From Anniella stebbinsi (Eukaryota; Chordata; Lepidosauria; Squamata; Anniellidae), in contig JARDYH010000003.1 of the NCBI GenBank assembly GCA_029215795.1, positions 95,760,609-95,824,608 of the forward strand: a stretch of 64,000 nt of DNA. The letters run 5' to 3'. Shown here piece by piece: positions 46,964-58,836 of this stretch (its first letter is position 1; the number at the start of each line of letters is the position of its first letter). The notes beneath the pieces are model-generated. The model did no database searches. It saw nothing but the letters and a program-made list of their open reading frames with translations, and was not told where the DNA came from. Position numbers and translations under genes: made by a program.

Positions 46964-47105
46964 ACAATGGCGGCAGAGCACATGCATTGCGTACAGAAGG
47001 TCCTAAATTCATCACCAGTTAAAAAGTTCTCAGGTAACAGGGTTGGGAAAAGACTTACAGAGCTACTGCCAGCCGGTCAGAAACCCAGAATAGACCAGAG
47101 CCTTC
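46964..47105 (+). mobile_element. Decayed tRNA-derived SINE copy
   Basis: 'gcggcagagcacatgcattg', 'acagaaggtcctaaattcat' and 'actgccagccggtcagaaac' line up with the SINE at 27104. The B box is degenerate. Confidence 0.55.
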
Positions 47106-47514
47106 CCCGACCTGGCACAAATGTGAAGAAGGGTCACCACTTCTGTCTTTGATGACATGCCTCCAAATAGCATACCACTGAGCAGCCTCACTGCAGCACC
47201 TCATGGGTGCACAGGCGTGCTCCTTCAAAAAGAGGCAACAATAAGAGGCAATAATAACCCTCCTGTGGATCTGAGCGCTGTCCAAAATGGAAATATTTAT
47301 ATGTGTTTAAGGGTAATGACTATGTTGTGTTGAAATCTCCTCACAAGCCAAGTTCATACACACCTGTGAATCTCTTGAGTTTGCATCACTCGGAACACAC
47401 AGATGGATGTGTGAAGTGAGAGCATGAACTTATGTTTAATCTGAGAAGGCAATTTTGCCTGCAAATTGCCATTTGACACTGCAGGTCAATTAGAGAAAAC
47501 CAGCTACAAACCCT

Positions 47515-47583
47515 GTAGCACCAACAAATTTATTATGGCGTAAGTTTTCACAAACTAGAGTCCACTTCATCACTTGTATCAGT
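47515..47583. repeat. Dispersed repeat, second copy of the 43895 type
   Basis: 'gtagcaccaacaaatttatt atggcgtaag' (spaced) and 'actagagtccacttcatcac' match the copy at 43895. Confidence 0.55.
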
Positions 47584-47877
47584 TGAAGAGAAACTTGGAT
47601 GGTTGTATGGTTACCATATGCTCAGTTGTATGGTCAAAGTAAGACCAACCAGGAGGTCTTTCAAGGAGAGTGTCTCTCCACCACCACTCCAACACTTACT
47701 GCTTGCAATAAGCCATTGTTTTACATTTCCAGCAATCAGGGTCTTTGCTGGTCTGAGGCAGACTCATTTCCCTCATATCCAAAGTTAGACATCCAGTACC
47801 AAAGCTTATCAATGTGTGAGTTTTAAAGCACATGTGCATGTAGCTGCTGTATACATTCTGTGTGAAGGGCTCCATAT

Positions 47878-48197
47878 TAGGATGACCAGATAAAATCCAG
47901 GTCAGGGCTCATGTAACTTTAACAGTTGTAGGGAAAAAGGAATTTCAGCCAGAGTCATTTGTATGTAATTAGTTCCTGGTGAAATTCCCTCTTCACCACA
48001 ACAGTTAAAGTTGCAGGGGCCCTGCCTTCTTTTGTATCTGGTCACTCTAGTATAGTGCCTGCACCTTTAACTGTTGTGATGAAGAGGGAATATCACCAGC
48101 AACTAATTGCATACAAATGACACTGGCTGAAATTCCCTTTTCTCTACAGCTGTTAAAGTTACAGGAGCCCTGACCTGGATTTTATCTGGTCACCCTA
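47878..48197. mobile_element. Palindromic hAT-type MITE (TAGGATGACCAG ends), 320 bp
   Basis: Exact 8-bp duplication CTCCATAT (47870-47877, 48198-48205). Same nested palindrome as at 12447, but with ends TAGGATGACCAGATAAAATC instead of the CATATGAAAAGG type. Confidence 0.87.
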
Positions 48198-48341
48198 CTC
48201 CATATGGCGCAACATATGAATGAAGACATCTGTGGTGGGGATCATAGTCTTCACAACAATTGCTCAGGAAGTTATGGAACAGTCTCTTTGATCTGGTTTG
48301 AAGATGCTTGGGCCTTCCTAAGAGGATATAAGCCCTACTTC

Positions 48342-48525
48342 CAGTGGAGACTGGGGGCTCCGATTTTAGTGGGGCTATGAGTCCATTCTGGGTTTCAGTC
48401 GGACCCAGCCAGAACCTTCAAGGGTTCAACACTTTGGAGAGCTCTTTTAGAGTTCTGGCTTGTTGCTGACTGAAACCCAGAATGGATTCACAGCCCCGCT
48501 GAAATTGGAGAACCATCCTCTACTG
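48342..48525. mobile_element. hAT-like MITE, CAGTGGAGACTGG ends
   Basis: Ends CAGTGGAGACTGG / CCATCCTCTACTG. Flanks CCTACTTC and CCTACATC are an 8-bp duplication with one mismatch. The arms are inverted: 'tccattctgggtttcagtc' against 'gactgaaacccagaatggat'. Confidence 0.72.
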
Positions 48526-49237
48526 CCTACATCTGAGGTCTCCATTATGTCGCCCACGGGCACCAATGTGCCCACACTCTTAGCACCTATGTCTCCTGAT
48601 TGATATTTGATTTCTTAAGACTTTTCTTTTAGTTAAAAATATTTTTTAAAAAAAACTGGGAAGCTGCCATGCCACTAGCTGTAGCGCTGCACTCCTGCAC
48701 CACCTTTATTTAGGTTCCGAAGCACGGCTTTGTATTTTGGAGTTCTGACCCACCTCTGCATTGTACTTAGGTTCTTGGGCAAGTTTCTTTTCTTTTCATT
48801 TCATCAGTTTCCCTTCTGGGCGCTTAGAGTTTTGTTGATCAGCCATGCTCACCATAGTAGCAATTTTGTGAATGGCCGAGTTCCCCCCCAGGAAGCTATT
48901 TTGTCAGAGTTCTCAGAATTCCAAATATGGTCACTGACCCCAAAGGTATGAGGACTGCTCCCCTACTTATTCTGAAAGTTGAGTAGGCATTGTGCCCCTG
49001 AATCACCACTGTTGTAGACACTGCTCATGATACTAATACTTCATACTGTTTTTACTGTTTGTTGTTATTGGAAGCCATGTTGAGCTTTGTTGAGGTGGGT
49101 TGCAAAGGTTTTTAATGAATAAACAGCTGTGAGTGACAGTATAAGCTCTGCAGTAGCCTGCATGTGAATGATGAGAATTCAAGTGAGTATAGTAACTTAA
49201 TTTATGCTACATTGTATTATTTTTTTGTCCTTTGTAG

Positions 49238-49420
<183 letters not shown>

Positions 49421-51139
49421 TGATTCACTAGAAGGTTTCACTTAATTCATCATATTTAGTAGCTGGAATGTTATTATGTTTGTGGATGTTGGGGAAGCTT
49501 TTAATTTTAGGCTTGGTGAAGTTATATCTAGATTAAAAAAATATGGGGCCTGATCCACTTAAAGTTCAGTACCTTCAAGCCCCATTTTAACGGGAGAGAT
49601 TTAAGCATATGTTTAACTCTCCTGGTGAACATTGTAGGGCTTAAAAGTCCTTAACTGGTGGGATCATACCCATTAGCCATTTGGAGATTTTATTAAATAT
49701 TAAATGTGTGCATGTATATATAACTGAAAAGTGTAGCCCTATTGTCAGGTTTACATAATCAGCTGCTCACTCTTCTTTTTCTGTTCATGCCCTTAAGTGC
49801 TGCTGCTTCCTAACCTGTGGAGCAGACTCCACAGCAGCTTTTTCCCATGTGGGGCATACACATCATGCGCCTGTGCATTTCCTTGTCTCTGTAGGTGGCT
49901 TTTGCTGTGTCAAATGAGACCTGTTCCCACCCCACCCCCCCAAAAAAAACAATTGTTCAGTTCTAAGAAACAAGAATAAATCCATATCTAGCCAAAGTCT
50001 TCTGGATATTTATTTATATGTGTGAACTCTAGTACAAGTCCCATAGGGTTCAGTGCGTTTCCTGAAAGAGAGTGTTTTGGTAGATTGTGGAACTTGTTCC
50101 TCTGGTGAATGCTTTTTTTTTGGGTGAGCAGTTCGCTAAATACAGCCAAATCCTGACTTTAGAACCCCAAGCGTGTATTATATATGGATATATGTGCTCA
50201 GTGCTGAGGTTAAGCCATACAGATAGGCAATGGGAGCCTCAATTGTTAGGCTACAAGGTCAAAATGTTTACGTCATTGAAAGGACACTTTGCAGTTATGG
50301 CATGGGGGTAATAACTCAATGCCAGAGCACCTGATTTGTCTGAAGAAAGTCCAGTTCCTGCCATTCCCCAGTGAAAAGGATCTCAAATAGCAGTGCTGGG
50401 AAATAACCTTTGGAGCAGGAGTTATTTGGCCCAGAGACCAAATCCAGCTTTCTTGAGGACCAAATCTGGCCCTCTGGGGTTCCCCAGATAGCCATGCTCC
50501 ACCCCCTTTTCCCCAACCATCAATCATACGGTGGTTTCCTGTCTTGTGTGCGGTATTTCTTTTTCTTCTTCTTTTTTAACTTTCTAAAATATTAGAATGT
50601 TTCTCCTCAGGCTTCGTTACTGGTACTAAGTGCTTTATGAAAAAAAATATTCTGGCATTTTGGGCTCACCCCTTTTGCCTTTGAGCCTTCCCACCACTGG
50701 AATGTAGGCAGCCCCAAGAGCTCCTCCAAAATAGAATTCTGCCTTTGAGCTGAAAAAAGTTCAACATCCTGCTTTGGAGAGCTGCTGTCAGGCAGTACTG
50801 GGCTAGGTTGACAAATAGTCTGGCTCAGTTCAAGGCATTTTTTTATATTTAGCGGAGAGCTGTAGTTTCCTGAAACTGGATGTTTGAGGAAAGGGTTAAT
50901 CTGTTCTGTGATATGTGGCTCGGATATTTCGAGGTCAAAAAACCACTTGAAAATAAGGAACACATCCTAAACTAAGAATTGCTATTTTGAAGACTTAGCA
51001 AATTATCCTTGCCCAATGAGCAGCCCCATCCAACTAAGTGAAGACGTACAGAAGTGGGGGTTCATGCGTATAGCACCAATTTCCTAAAATCATGTGTTTA
51101 TTCTATATTTCTGTCATTTAGATGGATGTATAAAATGTA

Positions 51140-51530
51140 TAAAATATTTCTATCCTGCCGTCTGCAACAATAACATTTCCGTGAAAAACATCAAATATCA
51201 ACACGGTGAAAAAGAGCAAACAAAACGGGGGCAAACAAAACTGTAACTAGATAAAATTAACACCAGAAAAAGAGAAAAGTCCAACAACTTCTAGCATGTC
51301 CCAGCCAGTTATGCTGCTGAGGCATGCTGAGAGTTGTATGACTTTCTGTCTAAATATACATAGAATTGTGCACTTAACTACTTACCTAAAAGTCAACAGA
51401 GGACAGGCCCATCTAACCTGCCTTAGGGAGAAGTTCCACAGTTGGGACGCAGTGTAGAGCAGGGTCTCAGAAGGTGATCACAATTGATGGGTAGGTTTGC
51501 GTGGGAGGTATAGCCCTATCAAGATGTCTT
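51140..51530 (-). mobile_element. Decayed L2-type LINE 3' region, antisense
   Basis: 'atcctgccgtctgcaacaat' is followed by 'agaagttccacagttgggac' and 'gatgggtaggtttgcgtggg'. These parallel the antisense L2 text 'gatcgttccacaattgggga' and 'gtgtttgggtaggttcatgt'. Confidence 0.5.
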
Positions 51531-51535
51531 CAAGC

Positions 51536-51734
51536 CATGGAGGCTGGTGACTCCTATTACAGTGGGGCGGTGAGTCTGCTCTGGAATTCAATCAGAACTC
51601 TAAAGGAGGTATCCAAGGTATTGAATCCATTTTGGGGATAGCGTCCAGCACTTTGGATACCTTCTTCAGAGTTATTACTGAAATCCAGAGCGGATTCACT
51701 GCCGCACTGAGATAGGAGCCACCAGTCTCCACTG
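51536..51734. mobile_element. hAT-like MITE, CAGTGGAGGCTGG family
   Basis: Left 'atggaggctggtgactcct' and right 'ggagccaccagtctccactg' are inverted. The interior arms 'gaactctaaaggaggtatcc' and 'ggataccttcttcagagtt' pair. No clear flanking duplication. Confidence 0.68.
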
Positions 51735-52782
51735 AACTCAGGGTGGCTCACAAAGATTTCAAATACAATATAAATGTAATAAAATAAAATAACAGAACAA
51801 ATCATTGCACTAAGTCAGAATGGTTAACATGCAGCAGTCAATAATAAAAATGTACTACAAATCATATGCAGAACTAGATACTTTGTGCATTGTTTGCAAG
51901 GCTGAAAAGGCCCATGGTCCATATCAGGGTTCTTACCAACAATGCCGACTGCACCTGCTTGGAGAAGACAAGAGAACAAAGTATTAGATTCATAGCTGCC
52001 CCCACTCCGCAAAAAGTTATCATGGCCTGTGAAAGCAAAAACCTAGTAGCTGGATGAGGGACTAGATACTCAGCTGAATTTTGGTTGGGGATCCGGGCTA
52101 TCAGTTCACATTCTGCTAAAATCATAGTGGAATTAAACTTTCATATGCCCATGAGTGCGTGATAATGGAGCTTCTCTGCTCCTTTCTTGTTTCAGATTTG
52201 TTCTCATATACGGTGTAATCGTATTACATTAACACATGTTTGATCTAAAAGAAGAAGTTGCTTTTCTTTTCTTCTCAATGTGACTTTTGCAGTTATGGCT
52301 CCAAGGACATTTCAAATCCATAAAACAGATTTGCCTGATCTTTTCTGCGAAGATACACATTTAATTTATGGAGGTGTTTTTCAGTTGATTCTTGTATTAC
52401 ATGTACTCACTCTGATGTCAGAAGCGCAGTTGCTCGGAAGCCGCCTTATGGATTTGACATTCAAGATAGCAAATTGCCCTAAAAAAAATAAAGAAATAAA
52501 TATTCAAGTGAATGAGGCTACATTTAATCATTTAAAAATCAGATTTACATCCTGTAAAAAAATTAGAATATTCCCCCAATGATAACTTAGCGACTGGGAA
52601 GTTCATTTTTTCTCCTTCTTCCCTGTAAAAAGTCTATCAATTTTTAAAACAAGCTTGCTGTCAATATTCTTACTTCTAGTTATACAGTTTTATGTGAAAG
52701 GGAGTTCAGCATGTGTTCTTTTTATTCTCTTAAAGGCTGTATTTCAACATGTATTTTTGTCAGTTATCAATTGTCTCTGGAC

Positions 52783-52808
<26 letters not shown>
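52783..52808. repeat. (CA)n microsatellite
   Basis: About 13 CA units. Confidence 0.93.
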
Positions 52809-52813
<5 letters not shown>

Positions 52814-53712
52814 AACTGCTTACTGCATTAAACAGATTTTTGCTTCCTGAGTTCCATTTGGGAATTGGTAGACATATTAATTAACTTAGTTTGGTAAAAT
52901 GCATGCCAATCATTTTTGGGGTATTTGCCAAGAAGACTGTCTGCAGATACATGGCAAAAATGAGATCATTCACTTTTCTAGTTTTAACAGCATGCAAGAT
53001 AACCACCTCCATCATCCCCCTACCCACCCTGGACACGATCAACAATTTATGGGAGGAGAGATTAGAGATGAGAAACTAGCATAAATCTTTCTACCATGAG
53101 TATATTTACTGTTCAATGGAACTGTACTACCATCTATACTTGGTCTCTTCTATGTCTTTAATGTACTGCACATTATATGGTGAGGGCTAATACTTTGGGA
53201 ATGTCTGGATTAGAACAATCCCTTCTCTCTATTGCTGCAATGTTTAATCAATTAAGGTTAGTTTAAGTGACTAAGAGAGCAATTCGATATCAAAGTGCTC
53301 TGATTATCTTAAGGCGTGCCAGCAAAAGCCCTGCAGGGCAGGAGGAATAGCAGAGGCCTTTTTCTTTGCCTCGCTGTGCTCTGGAAATTAATTTTGCATC
53401 AGATGGGTCTCTGAGCTCATCTAACTCACTCTCATTGCTGTGGACAGAGGCAGAGAAGCCACTGGATCCAGCGAATCCATGGGCTATCCCTTTCCCTGCC
53501 CACTGGAATGCCCTCACCCTTCCCTCTTCTTCAGTTCCTGAAAGTTGGACCACTGACCTTGGGAAACAGAGCCACTACAGAGCTTCTCATGATGGCTGGA
53601 AGGGACTTGTGTGGTGGGGGTGTGACATCTATGGTCAGATCTCTCCCTCCAAGGTTGTACCTCTGTTTAAAACCTCAGAGGGCGAGACCCACATCATCCT
53701 ATGGCAGACACT

Positions 53713-53933
53713 GGCTCAATTCAGATGACACGATAGTCAATGGTGGGTTGACTAACCCTAACCCTAACCTTAGGGGGTACTCCCCAAACAACATGGTAAT
53801 AAATAATCAACTGTGGTGTGGATTAGGATCAGTGCTGAGTTGACTATGGCAGCATTGGAATGACACAATAGTCAAAACAACTGACGATTGTTTCCCCCAC
53901 ACCAGTTGTTTATTGTGTCGTCCGAATTGAGCC
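53713..53933. mobile_element. MITE, GGCTCAATTC ends, relative of the 3620 element
   Basis: Ends GGCTCAATTCAGATGACACG and, reversed, GGCTCAATTCGGACGACACA. Flanks ACT and TCT (3 bp, one mismatch). Shares 'tactccccaaacaacatggt aataaataatcaac' (spaced) with the 3620 copy, but has 'ctaaccctaaccctaacctt' inside, which that copy lacks. Confidence 0.65.
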
Positions 53934-54104
53934 TCTGTCTAGGTCTATAGGAATGCTAATAAAAAAATTGCCACAGATTAATTAGGTGGTGGAACTTTTG
54001 TTTGTTAACATTTTAAACTTAATTGAAATATAATTACTTACATTATTTAAAATATAATATATTATTTAACCCCGGCATTCATATAATATATTATTTAACC
54101 CCAG

Positions 54105-54195
54105 CACTATCTTGGAAGACACATTCCTTCTTGTGTGTGAGGATGTTCATCTTATATCCTCACGCACAAGAAGGAATGTATCTTCTAAGATAGTG
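54105..54195. repeat. Long hairpin, 40-bp arms, 10-nt loop
   Basis: CACTATCTTGGAAGACACAT... pairs with ...GTATCTTCTAAGATAGTG. Three differences in about 40 positions, two of them G-U compatible if read as RNA. Just upstream, 'ataatatattatttaacccc' occurs as a direct repeat. Either a small palindromic transposon or a precursor-miRNA-like hairpin. Confidence 0.6.
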
Positions 54196-55040
54196 TCAAA
54201 ATGTGACAATTGCACATATAATCTAGAAACACAGTATAATGTTTCTTCAGAAATATTGTTTTAATTCCTGTGCCAATTTATGTAGAGTTAATTGGCTAAT
54301 TAATTGATTAAAACTGATGTGATTAATAAATTAGTTTCCTCCCAGTGGATTTGTTTTTGCTAAATTGCTCACAATTTCATGGAGTTTACAGCTGTCTATC
54401 CATGAAGTGTGTTCCTTATTGTGCTATTCAGTTCAACACACCATAGCTTTACTTCTCATGACATTGCAAATATGCCACTTTTCATTAAAATAAAAATAAA
54501 AATCCTGGTTTAGGTATGGATGTACTTTGTGTTCTCTTTCTTCCAATCTTAGGTTCATTATATCCCATTTCCATATCTGTTTGCGATTAAAAAAAACCTG
54601 TACCAAATTCATGTGGCTTTCTTCTGATGTACATATTTTTGTCTGTAATTTTGAGTAATATGCACATTTCTGCATGCAATTTTCTCTTATATGTTGCACT
54701 TTGTATGTTGTTTTGATTGATGTACACATTTTTATACACATCCTCCCAATATATGCATTTGCTCATTGGAGAACTGTACTTCAAAATTTGGACATGTACA
54801 ATACCAAAGGACAACAGTGTTTTGGTTTGTGTATTACTTCAGGATGTGCAAATAAGGAAGGTTCCCATTAAAATGCAAACCAAATTATTTTCTTTCAATC
54901 CGTATTCCTGGCACATGCTCTTGGGGTCAGAGGCAGGCAGAGAACTGCCTGAAGATGCAGATTTTTGTAATGTATATATGCTCAGGAATATATTCTGATG
55001 AGAATGGGGTTGTTAGAAAGAGTAGTCTGGCAATCAACTA

Positions 55041-55066
55041 CTATATATATACATATATATATATAT
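55041..55066. repeat. (AT)n tract
   Basis: Short TA/CATATA run. Confidence 0.85.
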
Positions 55067-55257
55067 GTCTCCAATGGTACTCTAATAGCTCACTGGAATG
55101 GCCTCTTTGAGGTTACGTCCATATACTGAGTTTGAACATTGAGGACACATTGCAGTCCTTTCCAGAATGTGATCTCTATCCGCTCCTCCATGGGGTTGTC
55201 TATATGTGGGGAAAGCCCCAGGGTGGCTCCACAGTGGCGCAGAAGCCACTGCAGGGA

Positions 55258-55933
55258 GCTTATGACGGGTTTAATGCAAGTGGTGAAGGATGTTGGGGTG
55301 CTGCAGACAGACACGAGAGCATTGGCTGAAGTTTGCAAGAAGCAGGATGAGCAGCTATCTCAACATGAACAACGCCTTATTGCTATTGAGGATCGGGATC
55401 GACGAGCAAATATCCGTATAAGAAAATATCCGGAACAAGAAAGAGAGACTTTAAAAGATTTAAGAGATACAATTTTGTCATGGATAAAAATACAACTTCC
55501 AGATGAGTCTTGGGATGAAGCTGATCTCGAACGGGTGCATAGAGTTGGTTTCAAGGGTAAAGGAGTGCTCCCAAGGGACATAATTGTTAAATTTGCAAAT
55601 TATTATAAAAAAGAAAAATTTATGCAAGCAATCAGAAGACAAGCTCAACCAAAGATTCAAGCAACAGCAATTGAGATTTATCAGGATCTTTCCCCGCAGA
55701 CCGTGCAGTGGAGGAAGAGTGTCAAGATTTGCACAGCAGCACTGAGGAAGAAATCGATAACTTACAGCTGGGGATATCCAGTATTTTTGAGATTTGTTTG
55801 GTGTGGGAAGCAAGAAAGAATAACATTGTGTGAGCAGGGAATCGAGCTGTTGGAGAAGTTGGGCATAATCGATGCCAATGATCCGGGAGAAATAGTCCAA
55901 GAAGAAGGAGCGGTTGGAGGTTCCAGTCAATGA
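55258..55933 (+). pseudogene. L1 ORF1 remnant
   Basis: ORF1p is the RNA-binding trimeric chaperone of L1. The remnant has a coiled-coil-like stretch (VCKKQDEQLSQHEQRLIAIE), then an RRM-like core (RRANIRIRKYPEQE, LERVHRVGFKG, RDIIVKFANYYKKEKF) and a C-terminal domain. The open frame begins at an ATG (55139) outside the L1, so its first forty or so residues come from the target site and are not L1. Stops at 55933. Confidence 0.8.
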
Positions 55934-56157
55934 AAAGGGTTTAGTGGGGAAAGGGAAAAAGGAGAGGAGGATCGGACTTCGCTCTGAGGGTTGGGCCGGG
56001 TTCCCCCCCCCGAAGAGTTCTAAAATAATTGGGACCAGTGCCCAGAGGTCTGGTGAGGAGGGGGGTAAAAATGAGGGTATGTGTGGGGGGAGGGAAGGGA
56101 GGGGGGTATGTGGTTCACTGACCGAGATCAATTTAATCATATGGCTGAAAGTAAGAA

Positions 56158-57633
56158 ATGGAAAATAAATTGAGATGTGCAACTCTAAATGTTAAGGGGC
56201 TAGGAACGGTGGTAAAAAGACGAAGAATTGAAACAATGTTGAAAAGAGAAAAAATTGATATAATTTTTTTGCAGGAAACTCATCAGATAAAGGAGGGGGT
56301 TAATGAGTTACGAATGAGGGAACTAGGAGTGTATGAAAAGTCATTTGGTACTTCTAAAGCGAGAGGTGTGGCAACCATAATATCGAAGAAATGTGGTATT
56401 AATATTCAAAGTGTAAAGAAAGATAAGAATGGAAGGATCCTTATAATTTACTGTACGATGGAAGGGGAAGAATTCGTGCTGATTAATGTCTATGCTCCAA
56501 ATGGGAAACAAATTGAATTCTTTAAAGAAGTATTTGATATGGCGGGAGATTTAGGGAAAAAAAATATTGTGATGTCAGGAGATTTCAATATGGTACTTCA
56601 TAAAGGGAAAGATAGGGATAACATTATTAGAGATGCTAGAGGTGGGGGGAAGACGGAACTAGCTAAACTAATGGAGAGGAAAGAATTAATGGATGTATGG
56701 AGAGTATTAAAAGGAGAAGAAAGAAAATATACCTTTTACTCACCTAGATTTAAGAGTTATTCAAGGATTGATTATATATTTATATCAAAGAATATGCTAC
56801 CAAAATTAATAGATTGTGATATAGGAGTAATAAAGATCACTGACCATGCATTAATGTTGATGGAGATGAAAAGGAAGAAGGATTACAAACAAGCAAAGAG
56901 ATGGAGATTGGATGGAAGAATTTTTAAAAATAAAAATATAGTAGAGAAACTAAAAAAGGAACTGCAGGAAATATGGCAGATAAATGAAAAAGGAGTTAAC
57001 TCGCAAGGATTATTATGGGATACGATGAAAGCAGTAATAAGAGGGATGTGTATTAGGGAAATGTCCACACTTAAAAAGCAACAGGAAGTACTTAATAAAA
57101 ATGCTGAAGAAGAGATAAGGAGACTAGAGGAGAGATTAAGAGAGACAAAAGATAAGCGGTTATATGCCCAAATTCAAGCAAAGAAAAAGGAATTGGAGAA
57201 AGAAGAAATAGAACAGATTCAAAAGAACTTGTTGTATTTAAAGAGAGATTTTTTTGAATATAATAATAGAAATTCCAAGATGCTGGCTAGATCCACGCAG
57301 TCAGAGAAGGCTAAGAATATGATAGGGACAATTAGAGATAAATTAGGGAATAGATGTAATTTAATGAAAGATAAATTAACAATTTTTCAGGAATTTTATA
57401 AAGAGTTATATACTTCAGAGGCGGTTTCACAAGATAAGATACAGGAATATGTAGAAAGAAATTGGAAAATAAGACTGGATGATCAAGATAAAGAGAGTAT
57501 GGAAGCCTTGGTTACTGAGAAAGAAATCGAGGGAATTATTGCAAAACTAAAAGGAGGTAAGTCTCCAGGGATTGATGGATTGGGGCCGGAATTCTATAAA
57601 ATATTAAGAATTATTATATTGCTAATCAGTTAA
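56158..57633 (+). pseudogene. L1 ORF2 endonuclease and start of RT
   Basis: 491 residues. AP-like endonuclease motifs are LNVKGLG, IFLQETH (Glu), MSGDFNMV (Asp, Asn), SRIDYIFIS and KITDHALML (Asp-His), all in place. A Lys/Glu-rich linker leads to the RT fingers motif GGKSPGIDGLGPEFYKIL. There the sequence jumps to a piece from far downstream (NYYIANQLRYVIYAI in another frame), so the frame stops. ORF2 is usually about 1,200 residues or more. Confidence 0.87.
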
Positions 57634-58836
57634 GATATGTTATTTATGCTATTATAGGGGAGCAAGATTTGGAATGGTTGGAATCGCAAACGGTAGAGAT
57701 AGAATGTAAACTGCGAAAATATATTTTTTACTAAAATGCAAAAGAAAGAATTGAAAGTACTGGACAACCCATTGTTGGAAAATATATTAATGATCTGGGA
57801 GAAGTATAGAGGGAAGTTGATACCAGGGGATTCTCCGCTCGCCCCAGTTGTAGTAGTGGGAAACTTCCCAAGAGTATTAAAACCAGAGATAGAAGCGAGA
57901 CTGAAAGAACAAGACATTATTAAATTAAGGAATTGGATGGAAAAGATGAAGGATAGTGAGCATATTAAAGATTTATTTAAAGGACAAAAGATAGCGTGGT
58001 TCAAGTGTTTGCAATTGGTAAAATGGACACAGGAATGGAGGACAAAGAATAAGGAATGTAGAAATAATACTAGATTTGAAGATTTAATTGAACAATCATG
58101 GGAAAAAGAAGAAGCTAGAGCTAAGAAAGGACTCACTAGTGAGATATATAAAATATTAATAGAGGAAGAATTTCAGGACTCACTTAAGGTTATAAAAGAG
58201 GTATGGGAAGAAGATGTAAGGGAAAAAATCAACGAAGATAATTGGGGGAGGATATGGAATGGAAGAATGTTAAAGCTATTGTCGATTAGAATTAAGGAGA
58301 ACTACTATAAGACAGTTTGGAGATGGTATTTAACACCTGTTAGATTTCACCAGATTGATAAAAAATTGCCCAATAATTGTTGGAGGGGGTGTCAGGAGGT
58401 TGGGACATATTTTCATATGTGGTGGAGCTGTGAACAAGTACAAAAATTTTGGGTAAGGGTTGGTAAAGAAATAAGCGATATAATTGGAAGTAGTTTGGAA
58501 TTAAACCCGAAGTTAGCTCTACTAGCAATATGGGATAGTAGGAATAAGCATATAATAAATAAAGAATTGGTAAACAACCTCCTGGCACCCGTTAGAATAC
58601 TGATTGCTAAAAATTGGAAAGGGCAACGAAGTTATACAATAGAAGATTGGTATAAAGAAATTTGGGATTTAGCTTTGAATGATATGTTGACTTGTAAAAT
58701 GAAAATAAAGAGGGGAATGTCCAGGAAGAGTGATTTTGGAGAAATATGGACTCCCTTTTTGGATTATGTTTTAAGATCGGGAAAGGGACAGATGCCTTCA
58801 AAAGAATCATTAAAATTTTGGAAGGAGGATGAATGA
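57609..58836 (+). pseudogene. L1 ORF2 C-terminal region
   Basis: Two frames (57609-57735, then 57736-58836) carry the part of ORF2 downstream of the RT core. YYIANQLRYVIYAIIGEQD is followed after a frameshift by a long Trp-rich stretch and the cysteine motif NCWRGCQEVGTYFHMWWSC. This motif is near the C-terminus of L1 ORF2, usually CWRC-x-HxxxxC; here an extra residue splits the first pair. The YxDD box is absent because of the internal deletion. Confidence 0.82.

Larger units (their letters stand above)
21824..49237 (+). other. SEMA3A intron between the 63-bp and 120-bp exons
   Basis: A 27.4-kb GT-AG intron. It carries an antisense L2, a tRNA-derived SINE, CR1 fragments, several MITEs and the antisense Ngaro element. 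21824-23030, 26430-27100, 30800-32530, 34280-35060, 44610-46960 and 48530-49237 show no gene and only scattered simple repeats. Confidence 0.88.

Noticed and set aside
55914..56168. 84-residue frame between the L1 ORFs
   Set aside because: G-rich inter-ORF spacer of the L1; low complexity and no family.
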